From Marasmitruncus massiliensis (GTDB lineage: Bacteria; Bacillota; Clostridia; Oscillospirales; Ruminococcaceae): 64,000 bases of DNA. The stretch is taken from positions 1,712,895 through 1,776,894 of the forward strand of contig NZ_FYDE01000005.1 of NCBI RefSeq assembly GCF_900186535.1, read 5' to 3'. The translations under genes and the position numbers were made by a program. The notes below the pieces were generated by a model. The model was not told the DNA's origin, ran no database searches, and worked only from the letters and a program-made list of their open reading frames with translations. The first letter of the stretch is position 1, and each line of letters begins with the position of its first letter. Of this stretch, positions 52,279 to 61,554 are shown in pieces.

Positions 52279-53064
52279 ATGAAAAAATTAGCGCGCCATA
52301 AATATTTGTTGATTTCATGCCTGTCCATTGTGCTAATTTTGTTGACATGGTATTTATGCGTAGACATTCTCAACATGGTAAGCGGATCAGCATTCCCGAA
52401 ACTGACCAAAACGATTAGCACATTTATCAAAAAATTCACGACGGCCGCTCCGGACGGGGCAACCTTGACAGTGCACTTTTTCAACAGCATTAAGGTTGCG
52501 CTTTGGGGATACGTCATGGGCGTCATCGTGGGGGTACCGCTTGGCATACTAATGGCCTGGTTTCGAAAATTTGACATGTTCGCACGTCCTCTGTTTGACT
52601 TGATCCGTCCTATCCCAGGAATTGCATGGATCCCGCTGTTCATTTTGATGTTTGGTATAGGCGTGTTGCCCAAAGCGCTTGTGATTTTCCTGGGGGTACT
52701 GATCCCCAGTACAGTCAACGCTTACACTGGCATAAAACAGACTTCTGACGTTCATTTGTGGGTGGGTGATGTTTTCGGGGCAAGCAATGCGCAAAAGCTT
52801 TTTAAAATTGCGATTCCGACGGCAACGCCGATGATTTTTACTGGCCTTCGTGTGGCGATGGGATCTGCCTGGTCCGCTCTCGTGGCAGCTGAACTTCTGG
52901 CTTCCAGCAGTGGTTTAGGCTATCTCATTCAGATTGGCCGATCGATCAGCCGGTCCGATCTGGTGCTGGTGGGAATGATCTGCATCGGCGTGACGGGGGC
53001 TCTGCTGGATGAATTACTGCATCTTGTGGAGATTCGAGTTGCAAAGGGGATGAATGCCAAATGA
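52279..53064 (+). CDS. NitT/TauT-type ABC permease, first of two
   Basis: A 261-residue SsuC-like permease with six helices. ATG 52279 is preferred (GAAGGT upstream) over the GTG at 52267. The coupling-loop EAA motif is VGDVFGASNAQKLFKIAIPTATPMIFTGLRVAMGSAW, near residues 160-196. DLIRPIPGIAWIPLFILMFGIG is the usual helix 3-4 region. It overlaps the second permease gene by 4 bp. Two different permeases are less common than a homodimer in this family. Confidence 0.9.
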   Translation: MKKLARHKYLLISCLSIVLILLTWYLCVDILNMVSGSAFPKLTKTISTFIKKFTTAAPDGATLTVHFFNSIKVALWGYVMGVIVGVPLGILMAWFRKFDMFARPLFDLIRPIPGIAWIPLFILMFGIGVLPKALVIFLGVLIPSTVNAYTGIKQTSDVHLWVGDVFGASNAQKLFKIAIPTATPMIFTGLRVAMGSAWSALVAAELLASSSGLGYLIQIGRSISRSDLVLVGMICIGVTGALLDELLHLVEIRVAKGMNAK

Positions 53065-53843
53065 AAAAGAAGAAAACACCTGAAGTCTGGATCTGCGGCA
53101 TTGTTTCCGTTTTTGCATTTTTATTATTATGGCAAATTGGTTGTTCGGTATCTGAATTAGGCAAAATGATTCCCGGTCCGATCACTGTGACCGGCGCGGT
53201 TTTAAAAAGTATGGTGTCGCGTTCCATCGGCGGGCATACTCTGTGGATCCATATCGGTTACAGCTTGCTGCGCGTATTGACGGGATATATTTTGGGCTCT
53301 GCACTGGGGGTTGTAGTGGGTCTGGCAATGGGCTGGAATAGGGTAGTAGAAGCGTTTATTACTCCTATATTCCGTTTGATACGTCCTATCCCCCCCATCG
53401 CTTGGATACCCATTTCTATTTTGTGGTTTGGCCTTGGATTTCAAGCAAAAGTCTTTTTGATCGTGTTGGCCTCTTTTTGCAATGTGACGTTGAATGCATG
53501 GGCTGGTGCCAAAAGCGTCGACCCCCAATTAATCGGTGCGGCTAAAATGCTGGGCGCCAGCAAATCTCAAATATTTTTTACAATCGTGATGCCTGCCTCG
53601 GTGCCGCAAATTTTTGCGGGTTTGCAGGTGGCAATGTCCAGCAGTTGGACAACGGTACTCGCGGCAGAAATGGTACGTTCTACAGAGGGCTTGGGATGGA
53701 TGATCGTCACCGGACAAACGAATCTTGACATGACGCAAATCCTCGTGGGCATTGTTGCAATTGGTGTTGTCGGCTTTATTCTGGTTGCGGTCATGAGAAG
53801 AATGGAGGACATCTTATGCAGATGGAACAAAGGAAAAAGATAG
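53061..53843 (+). CDS. NitT/TauT-type ABC permease, second of two
   Basis: A 260-residue permease of the same family, six helices. RLIRPIPPIAWIPISILWFGLGFQAK and the EAA loop GAAKMLGASKSQIFFTIVMPASVPQIFAGLQVAMSSSW are visible. It is clearly paralogous to, but not the same as, the preceding permease, so the channel is probably a heterodimer. It overlaps the first ATPase gene by 28 bp. Confidence 0.9.
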   Translation: MKKKKTPEVWICGIVSVFAFLLLWQIGCSVSELGKMIPGPITVTGAVLKSMVSRSIGGHTLWIHIGYSLLRVLTGYILGSALGVVVGLAMGWNRVVEAFITPIFRLIRPIPPIAWIPISILWFGLGFQAKVFLIVLASFCNVTLNAWAGAKSVDPQLIGAAKMLGASKSQIFFTIVMPASVPQIFAGLQVAMSSSWTTVLAAEMVRSTEGLGWMIVTGQTNLDMTQILVGIVAIGVVGFILVAVMRRMEDILCRWNKGKR

Positions 53844-54592
53844 AGCCTGTAATACAATGCGACAATCTCTGCAAAACTTTCCGCACGCCTGGCGGAGATC
53901 AGGAAGTCATTCGTAATATTTCACTGGATGTACAGGAAAATGAGTTTGTGGTCCTGTTCGGGCCGGGACAGTGTGGAAAGACGACGTTCTTGAATATGAT
54001 TGCCGGACTGGAGAAAAGCACCGCCGGTACGGTGACGGTAAGTAGAAAATGTGTGACAGAACCCGGACCGCAGCGTGGAGTGGTTTTTCAGTCTGTTGCA
54101 CTGTTCCCCTGGTTGACGACGATGGGAAATGTTGAATACGGACTGAAGATGGCCGGTGTTAAAAAGGAAGAACGTCAAAAGCGCGCGCAGAAATATATTG
54201 ATCTGGTCGGCTTGCAGGGCTTTGAAAACACTTTCCCCGTAGAGCTTTCCGGCGGCATGAAGCAGCGTGTGGGCATTGCGCGCGCATACTGTATTGAGCC
54301 GGAAGTGATGCTGCTGGATGAACCATTTGGTGCATTGGATGCTCAAACGCGTTACCTGATGCAGGAAGAGCTGGAACGCATCTGGCAGACGGCAAAGAGG
54401 ACAGTTGTTTTTGTCACCAATAATATTGAAGAGGCATTGTATCTTGCAGACCGCATCATCGTTCTCAGTCCATGCCCGTGTTCTATTGTCAAAGAGTTTG
54501 AGATCGATTTACCCCGCCCTAGAAATTACACGTCCCAGGAATTTCTTCATTTGCGCAAAGAGATCGATGCGACGATAAACAGTTCAACATAA
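53816..54592 (+). CDS. NitT/TauT-type ABC ATPase A (canonical signature, Asn in H-loop)
   Basis: A 258-residue SsuB-like ATPase. Walker A GPGQCGKTT (49-57), Q-loop VVFQSVALFPW, signature LSGGMKQR (144-151), Walker B VMLLDEP with catalytic Glu169. The switch His is replaced: FVTNNIEEA has Asn202 where FVTHDIEEA is usual. ATG 53816 follows TGGAGG. The same His-to-Asn change is in the partial paralogue at 63769-64000. It pairs with ATPase B encoded next. Confidence 0.9.
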   Translation: MQMEQRKKIEPVIQCDNLCKTFRTPGGDQEVIRNISLDVQENEFVVLFGPGQCGKTTFLNMIAGLEKSTAGTVTVSRKCVTEPGPQRGVVFQSVALFPWLTTMGNVEYGLKMAGVKKEERQKRAQKYIDLVGLQGFENTFPVELSGGMKQRVGIARAYCIEPEVMLLDEPFGALDAQTRYLMQEELERIWQTAKRTVVFVTNNIEEALYLADRIIVLSPCPCSIVKEFEIDLPRPRNYTSQEFLHLRKEIDATINSST

Positions 54593-54602
54593 GGAGAGTC
54601 TT

Positions 54603-55346
54603 ATGGAAAATGATGTAAAGGTTCAGGTACGTCACCTGACTAAAAAATTTGGCGATTTGCTGGTATTGAACGATGTATCGTTTGATATCATGCGTGGAGA
54701 GCTATTGTGTGTCGTTGGACCCACCGGGTGCGGAAAAACAACTTTTCTGAACACGCTGACGAAGATATATGACATCACATCCGGAGAAATATTGGTAGAC
54801 GGAAAGCCGGTAGATCCCAAGGTACAGAACATTTCCTACATTTTTCAGGGCGATTCCACGATGCCGTGGCTGACAGTAGAGCAAAATGTTGCCTTTGGGC
54901 TGGAGATAAAGCACTGCCCGGAAGATCAAAAGAGAGAACTTGTGGAAAAGTATCTCAACGTAGTAGGCTTAACAGATTATCGAAACTATTACCCCAAGCA
55001 GCTTTCCGCCAGTATGCTGCAACGAGTCAGCATTGCCCGCGCGTTCGCAACGGAGCCAGAACTGCTGCTGATGGATGAACCCTACGGGCAATTGGACATA
55101 GATCTGCGTTTCAAACTGGAAGACGAGTTGGTAAAATTATGGAAAATGACCGGTACCACCGTGTTGTTTATTACGCATAATGTGGAGGAAGCAGTCTATC
55201 TGTCCAGTCATGTTATGGTCCTTACCAACAAGCCTACCACGGTCAAAACGATTCTCAAAAATGATCTTTCCCGTCCGCGCGATATCGCGGATCCTGCATT
55301 TGTTGAAATGCGCAATGAAGTTACGCGCTTGATTAAATGGTGGTAA
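54603..55346 (+). CDS. NitT/TauT-type ABC ATPase B (degenerate signature)
   Basis: A 247-residue ATPase. Walker A GPTGCGKTT (39-47), Walker B LLLMDEP with Glu159, and a normal H-loop FITHNVEEA (His192). The signature is LSASMLQR (134-141) in place of LSGGxQQR, losing both Gly that contact ATP. Combined with ATPase A, the dimer would have one site with all motifs and one with a bad signature plus Asn in place of His. The end, RLIKWW, is conserved in the paralogue at 63032-63772. Confidence 0.9.
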   Translation: MENDVKVQVRHLTKKFGDLLVLNDVSFDIMRGELLCVVGPTGCGKTTFLNTLTKIYDITSGEILVDGKPVDPKVQNISYIFQGDSTMPWLTVEQNVAFGLEIKHCPEDQKRELVEKYLNVVGLTDYRNYYPKQLSASMLQRVSIARAFATEPELLLMDEPYGQLDIDLRFKLEDELVKLWKMTGTTVLFITHNVEEAVYLSSHVMVLTNKPTTVKTILKNDLSRPRDIADPAFVEMRNEVTRLIKWW

Positions 55347-55370
55347 GCCGAAAATAGGAGTTGAGCAATC

Positions 55371-56849
55371 ATGGATAAAAAACCTTTAAATGTAGTATGG
55401 TTTTGTACAGACCAGCAGCGATGGGACACCATCCACTGTATGGGAAATCCTTATATTCACACGCCGCATATCGATAAATTCGCTTCTGAGGGTGTTGCTT
55501 TTTCACGCGCATACACCCAGTCCCCGGTCTGTACGCCGAGCCGTTCCTGCTTTTTGACCGGGCGGTATCCGCGCGCGACACGCGATACATATAACGGCAG
55601 CGAGGTTTATTCTAAAGATGAAGTACTGGTTACCAAGATGCTTGCAGACCAGGGCTATACCTGTGGCCTGACAGGAAAACTCCATCTGACGGGAGCTTGC
55701 GGAAGAATGGAGGCCCGTACGGATGATGGTTATAGCTACATGCAGTGGAGTCATCATCCCCATGACGACTGGCCGAAGGGGATCAACTGTTACCAAAATT
55801 GGTTGGAGGAAAAGGGGCTTAAATGGGAAGATATTTATGGCGGGCGCTACACCAGTCTGGCAAAATTCCCACCGGAACAAAACCCTAATTTTACAGGAAA
55901 GGATGTAGGTGTTCCGGCAAAATATCACCAAACAACCTGGTGTGTTGAAAAAGCAATCGAATTTATCGAAACGTGCAAAGATACATCAAAGCCGTGGCTG
56001 GTCAGTATCAATCCTTTTGATCCGCATCCGCCGCTGGATCCGCCTCAGGAATATAAGGACCGCTTGAAAGTGGAGGATATGCCGCTTCCCCTGTGGGAGG
56101 ATGGCGAGCTTTGGAATAAAACGCCTATCCAACAAAAGGACTATTATATTGGCGGGCAAAATGGATCGACAGAATCTATCACCAAAAAAAGTGAATACGA
56201 CAAAAAAGAATATATTCGAGATTATTACGCGCAAATTGAGCTGATTGACGATCAGTTCGGCAGGTTGATGGAATATCTTGACCGCACTGACCAGCGGGAA
56301 AATACGCTTGTTATTTTTATGAGCGATCATGGCGATATGTGCGGTGATCACGGCGTATATTGGAAAGGTGTCTATTTTTATGAAGGCCTTGTCCATGTTC
56401 CTCTTATCATGTCTTTGCCTGGCATCATTCAGCAAAATGTTGTAAGTGAGGCATTGATCGAGTTGGTGGACATTGCGCCGACCATCCTGGAATTGCTGGG
56501 AAAAGAAGTGCCCCAATATATGCAGGGCAAAAGTTTCGCCAAATTGCTGAAGGGCAAGGCCCCGCTGCACAAGCATAAAGAATCTGTTTATTCAGAATAT
56601 TACTGGTGCGTCAAAAATGTGGACAGGGAATACGGTACCATGTATTTTGACGGACGCTACAAGATCGTCAATTACCATTACCGTCCCTATGGAGAACTGT
56701 ACGACTTGCAGGAGGATCCCCACGAATTTCATAACTTGTGGAGCGAACCGCATTATGCGGAGCTGAAGGCAGAGCTCATGAAGAAAAATTTCGACGACGC
56801 CATTATGAAAAATATGGATTACATTTTGGAATACAAGTACGAATTCTGA
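55371..56849 (+). CDS. Cytoplasmic sulfatase, choline-sulfatase-like
   Basis: A 492-residue sulfatase. CTPSR (54-58) is the Cys-type formylglycine site. The N-terminal metal run is FCTDQQRWD, the lysine is in LTGKLHL, and the second metal run is FMSDHGDMCGDHG. The Asp-Gln/Asp-His pattern is that of the choline-sulfatase-like group. No signal peptide is present, so the substrate must enter the cell first, as expected next to an ABC importer. It starts 24 bp after ATPase B and is followed by the sugar-phosphate genes. Confidence 0.9.
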   Translation: MDKKPLNVVWFCTDQQRWDTIHCMGNPYIHTPHIDKFASEGVAFSRAYTQSPVCTPSRSCFLTGRYPRATRDTYNGSEVYSKDEVLVTKMLADQGYTCGLTGKLHLTGACGRMEARTDDGYSYMQWSHHPHDDWPKGINCYQNWLEEKGLKWEDIYGGRYTSLAKFPPEQNPNFTGKDVGVPAKYHQTTWCVEKAIEFIETCKDTSKPWLVSINPFDPHPPLDPPQEYKDRLKVEDMPLPLWEDGELWNKTPIQQKDYYIGGQNGSTESITKKSEYDKKEYIRDYYAQIELIDDQFGRLMEYLDRTDQRENTLVIFMSDHGDMCGDHGVYWKGVYFYEGLVHVPLIMSLPGIIQQNVVSEALIELVDIAPTILELLGKEVPQYMQGKSFAKLLKGKAPLHKHKESVYSEYYWCVKNVDREYGTMYFDGRYKIVNYHYRPYGELYDLQEDPHEFHNLWSEPHYAELKAELMKKNFDDAIMKNMDYILEYKYEF

Positions 56850-56896
56850 AGCGTAATACATGTTTGCGATTAACGGCAATAGAAAGGAAATATTTT

Positions 56897-57745
56897 ATGG
56901 CATTGGTGAGTTCGCTGGAAATTTTGTCGGACGCGCAAAAAGGCGGTTATGCCATCGGCGCATTTAATGTGGAAAATATGGAGATGGCGGAGGCCACTAT
57001 AATGGCGGCGGATGAAATGAAGGCACCCGTGATTTTACAAACGACGCCCTCCACCGTACGTTATGCGAGTCTTGAACTATACTGTGCAAACGTAAAAGCA
57101 ATTGCCGACCAGGTGAAAATTCCGGTCGTTATGCACCTTGACCATGGCAGCAGCTTTGAACTCTGTGCTCGGGCATTCCGTGCAGGATATACGAGCATCA
57201 TGATCGATGGAAGCCATCTGCCCCTGGAGGAAAACATTGCGCTTACGAAGCGTGTTGTCGATATGTGCATGCCGGCGGGCATTCCCGTTGAGGGCGAGAT
57301 CGGCCGGGTAGGCGGGAAGGAAGATGATACCGTATGCGAAAACGCAGGCTATACGATCCCTGCCGAAGCGATTCGCTTCGAAGCGGAGACCGGGCTCTCG
57401 AGCATGGCGGTGGGTGTGGGTACGGCGCATGGAGTTTACAAAACAACACCGGTGCTCAACACCGCGCTCGTCAGCGAATTACGCAACATGCTTACGGTAC
57501 CCATGGTGCTGCACGGAGCGTCGGGTCTCTCCGACGAAGCGGTACGGGAGTGCATACGGCGCGGCATTTGCAAGGTGAATTTTGCAACCGAGCTTCGCAT
57601 CGCCTATTCCGACGGTATCAAGGAAGTGCTGAGAGAGGCCCCGGAGACCTTTGACCCAAAGGCATACGGAAAGATCGCCCGCGAGAAAGTGAAGGAACTC
57701 GTCAAAAATCGCATCCGCGTGTGCGGATGCGACGGCAAGGCGTAA
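56897..57745 (+). CDS. Class II ketose-bisphosphate aldolase (GatY/KbaY/FbaA type)
   Basis: A 282-residue zinc aldolase. Zinc ligands are His in HLDHGSSF, His in GTAHGVY and His in LHGASGLS; the catalytic Asp is in HLDHG, and EGEIGRVGG is the conserved loop. ATG 56897 follows AGAAAGGAAA; the longer frame from 56738 overlaps the sulfatase. The substrate may be tagatose- or fructose-1,6-bisphosphate. The neighbouring GatD-like and PfkB genes make tagatose-1,6-bisphosphate plausible, giving DHAP and glyceraldehyde-3-phosphate. Confidence 0.9.
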   Translation: MALVSSLEILSDAQKGGYAIGAFNVENMEMAEATIMAADEMKAPVILQTTPSTVRYASLELYCANVKAIADQVKIPVVMHLDHGSSFELCARAFRAGYTSIMIDGSHLPLEENIALTKRVVDMCMPAGIPVEGEIGRVGGKEDDTVCENAGYTIPAEAIRFEAETGLSSMAVGVGTAHGVYKTTPVLNTALVSELRNMLTVPMVLHGASGLSDEAVRECIRRGICKVNFATELRIAYSDGIKEVLREAPETFDPKAYGKIAREKVKELVKNRIRVCGCDGKA

Positions 57746-57757
57746 GAAGGTGAACGT

Positions 57758-59275
57758 ATGGGTGAGGTGCTGCTCGGTATCGATATTGGAACCTCCGCAT
57801 GTAAGGCGGCAGCTTTTACGACAGATGGCAAGGTGTTGGCGCAGGCTACGGAAAACTACAAAGTTTACTACCCGCAGCCCGGCTGGGCCGAACAGGACCC
57901 TGAAGAATGGTGGAGAGCTGTATGTCGTGCGATCCGCGCAGTGCTGGAAAAAGGTGTGTGCGCGCGGGATGTGCAGGGGGTGGGCGTAGATGGACAAAGT
58001 TGGAGTGCCATTGCGGTAGACCGAGAGGGAAACGTGCTTTGCCGCACTCCTATTTGGTTCGACACACGCGCGGTCCCTCAATGTGAACAAATGAAAGTAT
58101 TATGTGGCTGTGAGAAGCTGTTTTCCGTCAGCGGGAATCCCTTGCAGCCAATGTACACCATGCCCAAGGTACTGTGGTATAAGCAGAACAGACCCGAGGT
58201 CTATACCAAAGCTGATCAAATATTGCAGTCAAACAGCTTTATCGCCTACCGGCTTACCGGTGTTTGCTCCCAGGAACACAGCCAGGGATACGGCTGGAGC
58301 TGCTATGACGTGGCTGCGAAAACCTGGGACGCAGAGCTCTGCGCAGAGCTTGGCGTGCGGCCGGAGCTGCTGCCTTTGCTTGTGCAGAGTCACAACGTGA
58401 TTGGCGGGATTACCGTCAGGGCAGCGCGGGAGACCGGCCTTGCAGTAGGCACGCCTGTGGTTGCGGGTGGCCTTGACGCGGCGTGCGGAACCCTCGGCGC
58501 CGGTGTGACAGGACCCGGCCAAACGCAGGAACAGGGCGGCCAGGCGGGGGGCATGAGCATTTGCATCGGCGCCCCCCGCGCGGAGAAACGGCTGATTCTG
58601 AGCCCGCATGTAGTGCCGCAAATGTGGCTGCTGCAGGGAGGAACGGTGGGCGGTGGCGGCGCAGTAAACTGGTTTTTACAGGAATTCGGCGCTGCAGAGC
58701 ATATGGTTGCAGAACAAAGCGGAACGAATCCTTTTCAGGAGATGGACAGGGGTGCAGCGGATATTCCGGCGGGCAGTGAAGGACTCGTATTTCTGCCATA
58801 TCTCGCGGGTGAGCGAAGTCCGCTGTGGAACGCAAAGGCTAAGGGCGTTTTTTACGGGATTGACTTTTCCAAAACGCGCGCACATTTTGCGCGCGCGGTG
58901 ATGGAGGGCGTGGCCTGCTCGCTGCGACATAATCTGGAGGTGGCGGAAGCGGCGGGCGCCCATACCAAAACCTTGCGTGCCATGGGAGGCGCGGCAAACA
59001 GTTCACTGTGGATGCAGATTAAAGCGGACATAACGGGCAAGCGCATTGAGGTGCCATCATCCGACACGGCAACGGCTCTTGGGGCCGCCATCCTGGCAGG
59101 TGTAGGCACGAATATATATGCGGACTTTGATGAAGCGGTGCGCCGTACCGTGCATATCCGGTGTGCCTACGAACCGTGCGAAACGAATCTGGCGGTGTAC
59201 AGCAGTACCTATCAGATCTATCGTGAGCTATATGAGAATTTGAAATCTTTGATGAATAGGAAAACGATAATATGA
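57758..59275 (+). CDS. FGGY-family carbohydrate kinase, xylulokinase-like
   Basis: A 505-residue kinase. It starts VLLGIDIGTSACKAAAFTTDG (P-loop), then WAEQDPEEWW, GVGVDGQSWSAIAVD with the substrate region, GGLDAACGTLGAG with the catalytic Asp, and LRAMGGAANSSLWMQIKADITG. It resembles XylB, but in this operon the acceptor is probably a hexitol or hexose released by the sulfatase. The end overlaps the next start by 4 bp. Confidence 0.88.
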   Translation: MGEVLLGIDIGTSACKAAAFTTDGKVLAQATENYKVYYPQPGWAEQDPEEWWRAVCRAIRAVLEKGVCARDVQGVGVDGQSWSAIAVDREGNVLCRTPIWFDTRAVPQCEQMKVLCGCEKLFSVSGNPLQPMYTMPKVLWYKQNRPEVYTKADQILQSNSFIAYRLTGVCSQEHSQGYGWSCYDVAAKTWDAELCAELGVRPELLPLLVQSHNVIGGITVRAARETGLAVGTPVVAGGLDAACGTLGAGVTGPGQTQEQGGQAGGMSICIGAPRAEKRLILSPHVVPQMWLLQGGTVGGGGAVNWFLQEFGAAEHMVAEQSGTNPFQEMDRGAADIPAGSEGLVFLPYLAGERSPLWNAKAKGVFYGIDFSKTRAHFARAVMEGVACSLRHNLEVAEAAGAHTKTLRAMGGAANSSLWMQIKADITGKRIEVPSSDTATALGAAILAGVGTNIYADFDEAVRRTVHIRCAYEPCETNLAVYSSTYQIYRELYENLKSLMNRKTII

Positions 59276-60318
59276 AAGCAGCAGTATTATATGCGAACGA
59301 AGATATTCGTTACGATGATTATGAAACACCATCGGTAAAGCCCGGCACGGTGAAAGTACATGTGCGCGCAACGGGGATCTGCGGCAGCGATGTGCCCCGG
59401 GTGCTCAACCATGGAGCGCATTTCTATCCCGTGGTGCTCGGGCATGAGTTTTCGGGTGACGTAGTGGAGGTCGGGGAAGGCGTCACGACTATCCGGGTGG
59501 GTGATACGGTTTCAGGCGCGCCGCTTTTGCCGTGCATGAAGTGTGCCGACTGCCAGAACGGAAATTTTTCCCTATGTAGACACTACAGCTTTATAGGAAG
59601 CCGGGAGCAGGGAAGCTTTGCGGAGTATGTGGTGATGCCGGAGAAAAACGCGGTGAAGTATGACAGCAGTATCCCATATGAGCAGGCGGCCATGTTTGAG
59701 CCGTCCACTGTGGCGCTGCATGGGCTCTTTTGCAGTGATTACCAGGGCGGCGGGTGCGTTGCGGTGCTGGGGTGCGGAACCATTGGGATTTTCACGTTGC
59801 AGTGGGCGAAAATATTCGGAGCGAAAAAACTGGTGGCGTTCGACATTGACGAAGGACGACTGGCGCTTGCAAAGCGCATGGGCGCGGACGAAGTTGTAAA
59901 CACCCAAAGCGAAGACTACATAAAGCGGACGATGGAAATCACGGAAGGATACAAATTCGACTATGCGTTTGAAGCAGCGGGAAATCCTGCCACGATCCAT
60001 ATTGGCTTTGAGGTGGCGTCCAACAAAGCGCATGTATGTTGCATTGGCACGCCGCACACAGATATGAGCTTTACGCCCCGCGAGTGGGAAAATATGAACC
60101 GCAAGGAATTTAAGCTCACCGGCAGCTGGATGAGTTATTCCTCGCCGTTTCCGGGTAGGGAATGGACTCTTACGGCCCACTATTTTGCTACCGGACAATT
60201 GAAATTCGATCCGGATTTTATCTTTAAAAAATATCCTCTGCGGCAAGCCGCAGAGGCGTTTGCAGAGTTCCGTCATCCCGAAAGGGTCCATGGAAAGATT
60301 ATGCTGATGAACGGGTGA
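59272..60318 (+). CDS. Zinc alcohol dehydrogenase, GatD-like (galactitol-1-phosphate 5-dehydrogenase)
   Basis: A 348-residue medium-chain dehydrogenase. Catalytic zinc site: Cys in TGICGSDVPR, His-Glu in LGHEFSG; structural zinc Cys set in LPCMKCADCQNGNFSLC. Rossmann loop GCGTIGIF. It follows E. coli GatD in distinctive places (GSDLPR-like GSDVPR, HYYP-like HFYPVVLGHEFSG, FIGSR, GSWMSYSSPFPGREW). GatD oxidises galactitol-1-phosphate to tagatose-6-phosphate. Here there is no PTS, so its substrate would come from the FGGY kinase. Confidence 0.88.
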   Translation: MKAAVLYANEDIRYDDYETPSVKPGTVKVHVRATGICGSDVPRVLNHGAHFYPVVLGHEFSGDVVEVGEGVTTIRVGDTVSGAPLLPCMKCADCQNGNFSLCRHYSFIGSREQGSFAEYVVMPEKNAVKYDSSIPYEQAAMFEPSTVALHGLFCSDYQGGGCVAVLGCGTIGIFTLQWAKIFGAKKLVAFDIDEGRLALAKRMGADEVVNTQSEDYIKRTMEITEGYKFDYAFEAAGNPATIHIGFEVASNKAHVCCIGTPHTDMSFTPREWENMNRKEFKLTGSWMSYSSPFPGREWTLTAHYFATGQLKFDPDFIFKKYPLRQAAEAFAEFRHPERVHGKIMLMNG

Positions 60319-60330
60319 GGTGACGATCAC

Positions 60331-61272
60331 ATGATTTTGACAGTTACACTCAACGCATCGGTGGATAAATCCTATGTTGTAGACCATCTGGACCCGTACA
60401 AAGTGATGCGCGTCAAGGAAGTGAACAATACCGCGGGGGGAAAGGGTCTGAATGTATCCCGCGTGGCAGCGTTGGCCGGAGAGCCGGTTACGGCCATGGG
60501 TTTTATAGGAGGGCACAACGGGCGATTGTTCGAAAGCCTGATCTTCGTACGCGGCATTGAAAAACGTTTTACGCACATCAACGCCGAAACGCGCTGCTGT
60601 ATCAACGTGCGCGATCTCGCAACCAACAAAAGCACGGAGTTCCTTGAGCCGGGCAGCTTGGTGACAGAGGACGACCTCGCCGCGTTTTTGCACGACTTTG
60701 AAACGCAGCTCCCTCTATCCCGCATTGTCACGATCTCCGGTAGCATGCCGAAAGGCGTGCCGGCTGATTTCTACGGCCTTCTCGTGGAGCTGGCACGGCG
60801 CGCGGGAAAACCCGTTTTATTGGACTCAAGCGGCGAGGCGCTTCGTGCCGCACTGAGCGCATATCCAACCTTTATAAAGCCCAACGCGGACGAGATCTGC
60901 CAATTGCTTGGGAAAACAGTAAGCTCTCGGCAGGAGGTGATTGCTGCTGCGCGGCAGCTGCACGATGGCGGTGTTGATACTGTGGCGGTCTCCCTTGGCA
61001 GAGACGGCGTGCTTGTAGTGAGCGGCGAGGGCGTTTATCGTGGCATCACTCCGAATGTGCCCGTGGTGAACACGGTGGGCTGCGGCGACAGCATGGTGGC
61101 CGGATTCGCGGTCGGCCTCGCGCGGGGAATGGCTCTGCCGGAGCGGATCCGCTATGCCGTGGCCATTTCCACCGCTAATGCGCTCACGCAGGAAACCGGC
61201 AGTTTCCGTGGAGAAGATCTCGAGGCATTGCTGCCGCAGATCCAGGTGGAGAGGCTAAGCGCCTTTGCGTGA
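60331..61272 (+). CDS. PfkB-family 6-phosphoketose kinase (LacC/FruK-like)
   Basis: A 313-residue kinase of the 1-phosphofructokinase/tagatose-6-phosphate kinase group. LTVTLNASVDKSYVV at the start, AGGKGLNVSRVAALAG, SGSMPKGVP, KPNADEICQLLG and the anion-hole motif NTVGCGDSMVAGF with catalytic Asp are present. It would phosphorylate tagatose-6-phosphate or a similar ketose phosphate to the 1,6-bisphosphate used by the aldolase. It is the last gene of the operon, with GAGGTGA before the start. Confidence 0.9.
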   Translation: MILTVTLNASVDKSYVVDHLDPYKVMRVKEVNNTAGGKGLNVSRVAALAGEPVTAMGFIGGHNGRLFESLIFVRGIEKRFTHINAETRCCINVRDLATNKSTEFLEPGSLVTEDDLAAFLHDFETQLPLSRIVTISGSMPKGVPADFYGLLVELARRAGKPVLLDSSGEALRAALSAYPTFIKPNADEICQLLGKTVSSRQEVIAAARQLHDGGVDTVAVSLGRDGVLVVSGEGVYRGITPNVPVVNTVGCGDSMVAGFAVGLARGMALPERIRYAVAISTANALTQETGSFRGEDLEALLPQIQVERLSAFA

Positions 61273-61362
61273 TGGCGTCACTTTTAAAGCAAGTCTCAGT
61301 CTTCCCGGTCCATATTCCTCGATTATTTGCTGCAACCTGCTTTTTCTTTCCCTGCTATAATA

Positions 61363-61405
61363 AAATCTCCATTGCCTGTTTTATCTTATCAGACAATGGA
61401 GATTT
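61363..61405. terminator. Bidirectional terminator between converging operons
   Basis: AAATCTCCATTG pairs with CAATGGAGATTT around a 19-nt loop. The 282-bp gap contains no gene. Confidence 0.8.
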
Positions 61406-61554
61406 ACATAATCTATATTCACCTAGTTCCTCAAAAGTCTGTAAATATCGGTAATTGCAGGCCATGTCTTTGTTTTCTTGGCACTTTTAATCTGTAATTT
61501 TTGAACCTTGGGGTGGGCACAATTGTCTTAAACAGTTATGTAATGCCTTGACTT

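Noticed and set aside
59572-60693. Minus-strand frame across the dehydrogenase and PfkB genes
   Set aside because: It spans two convincing genes on the other strand and has no family features.
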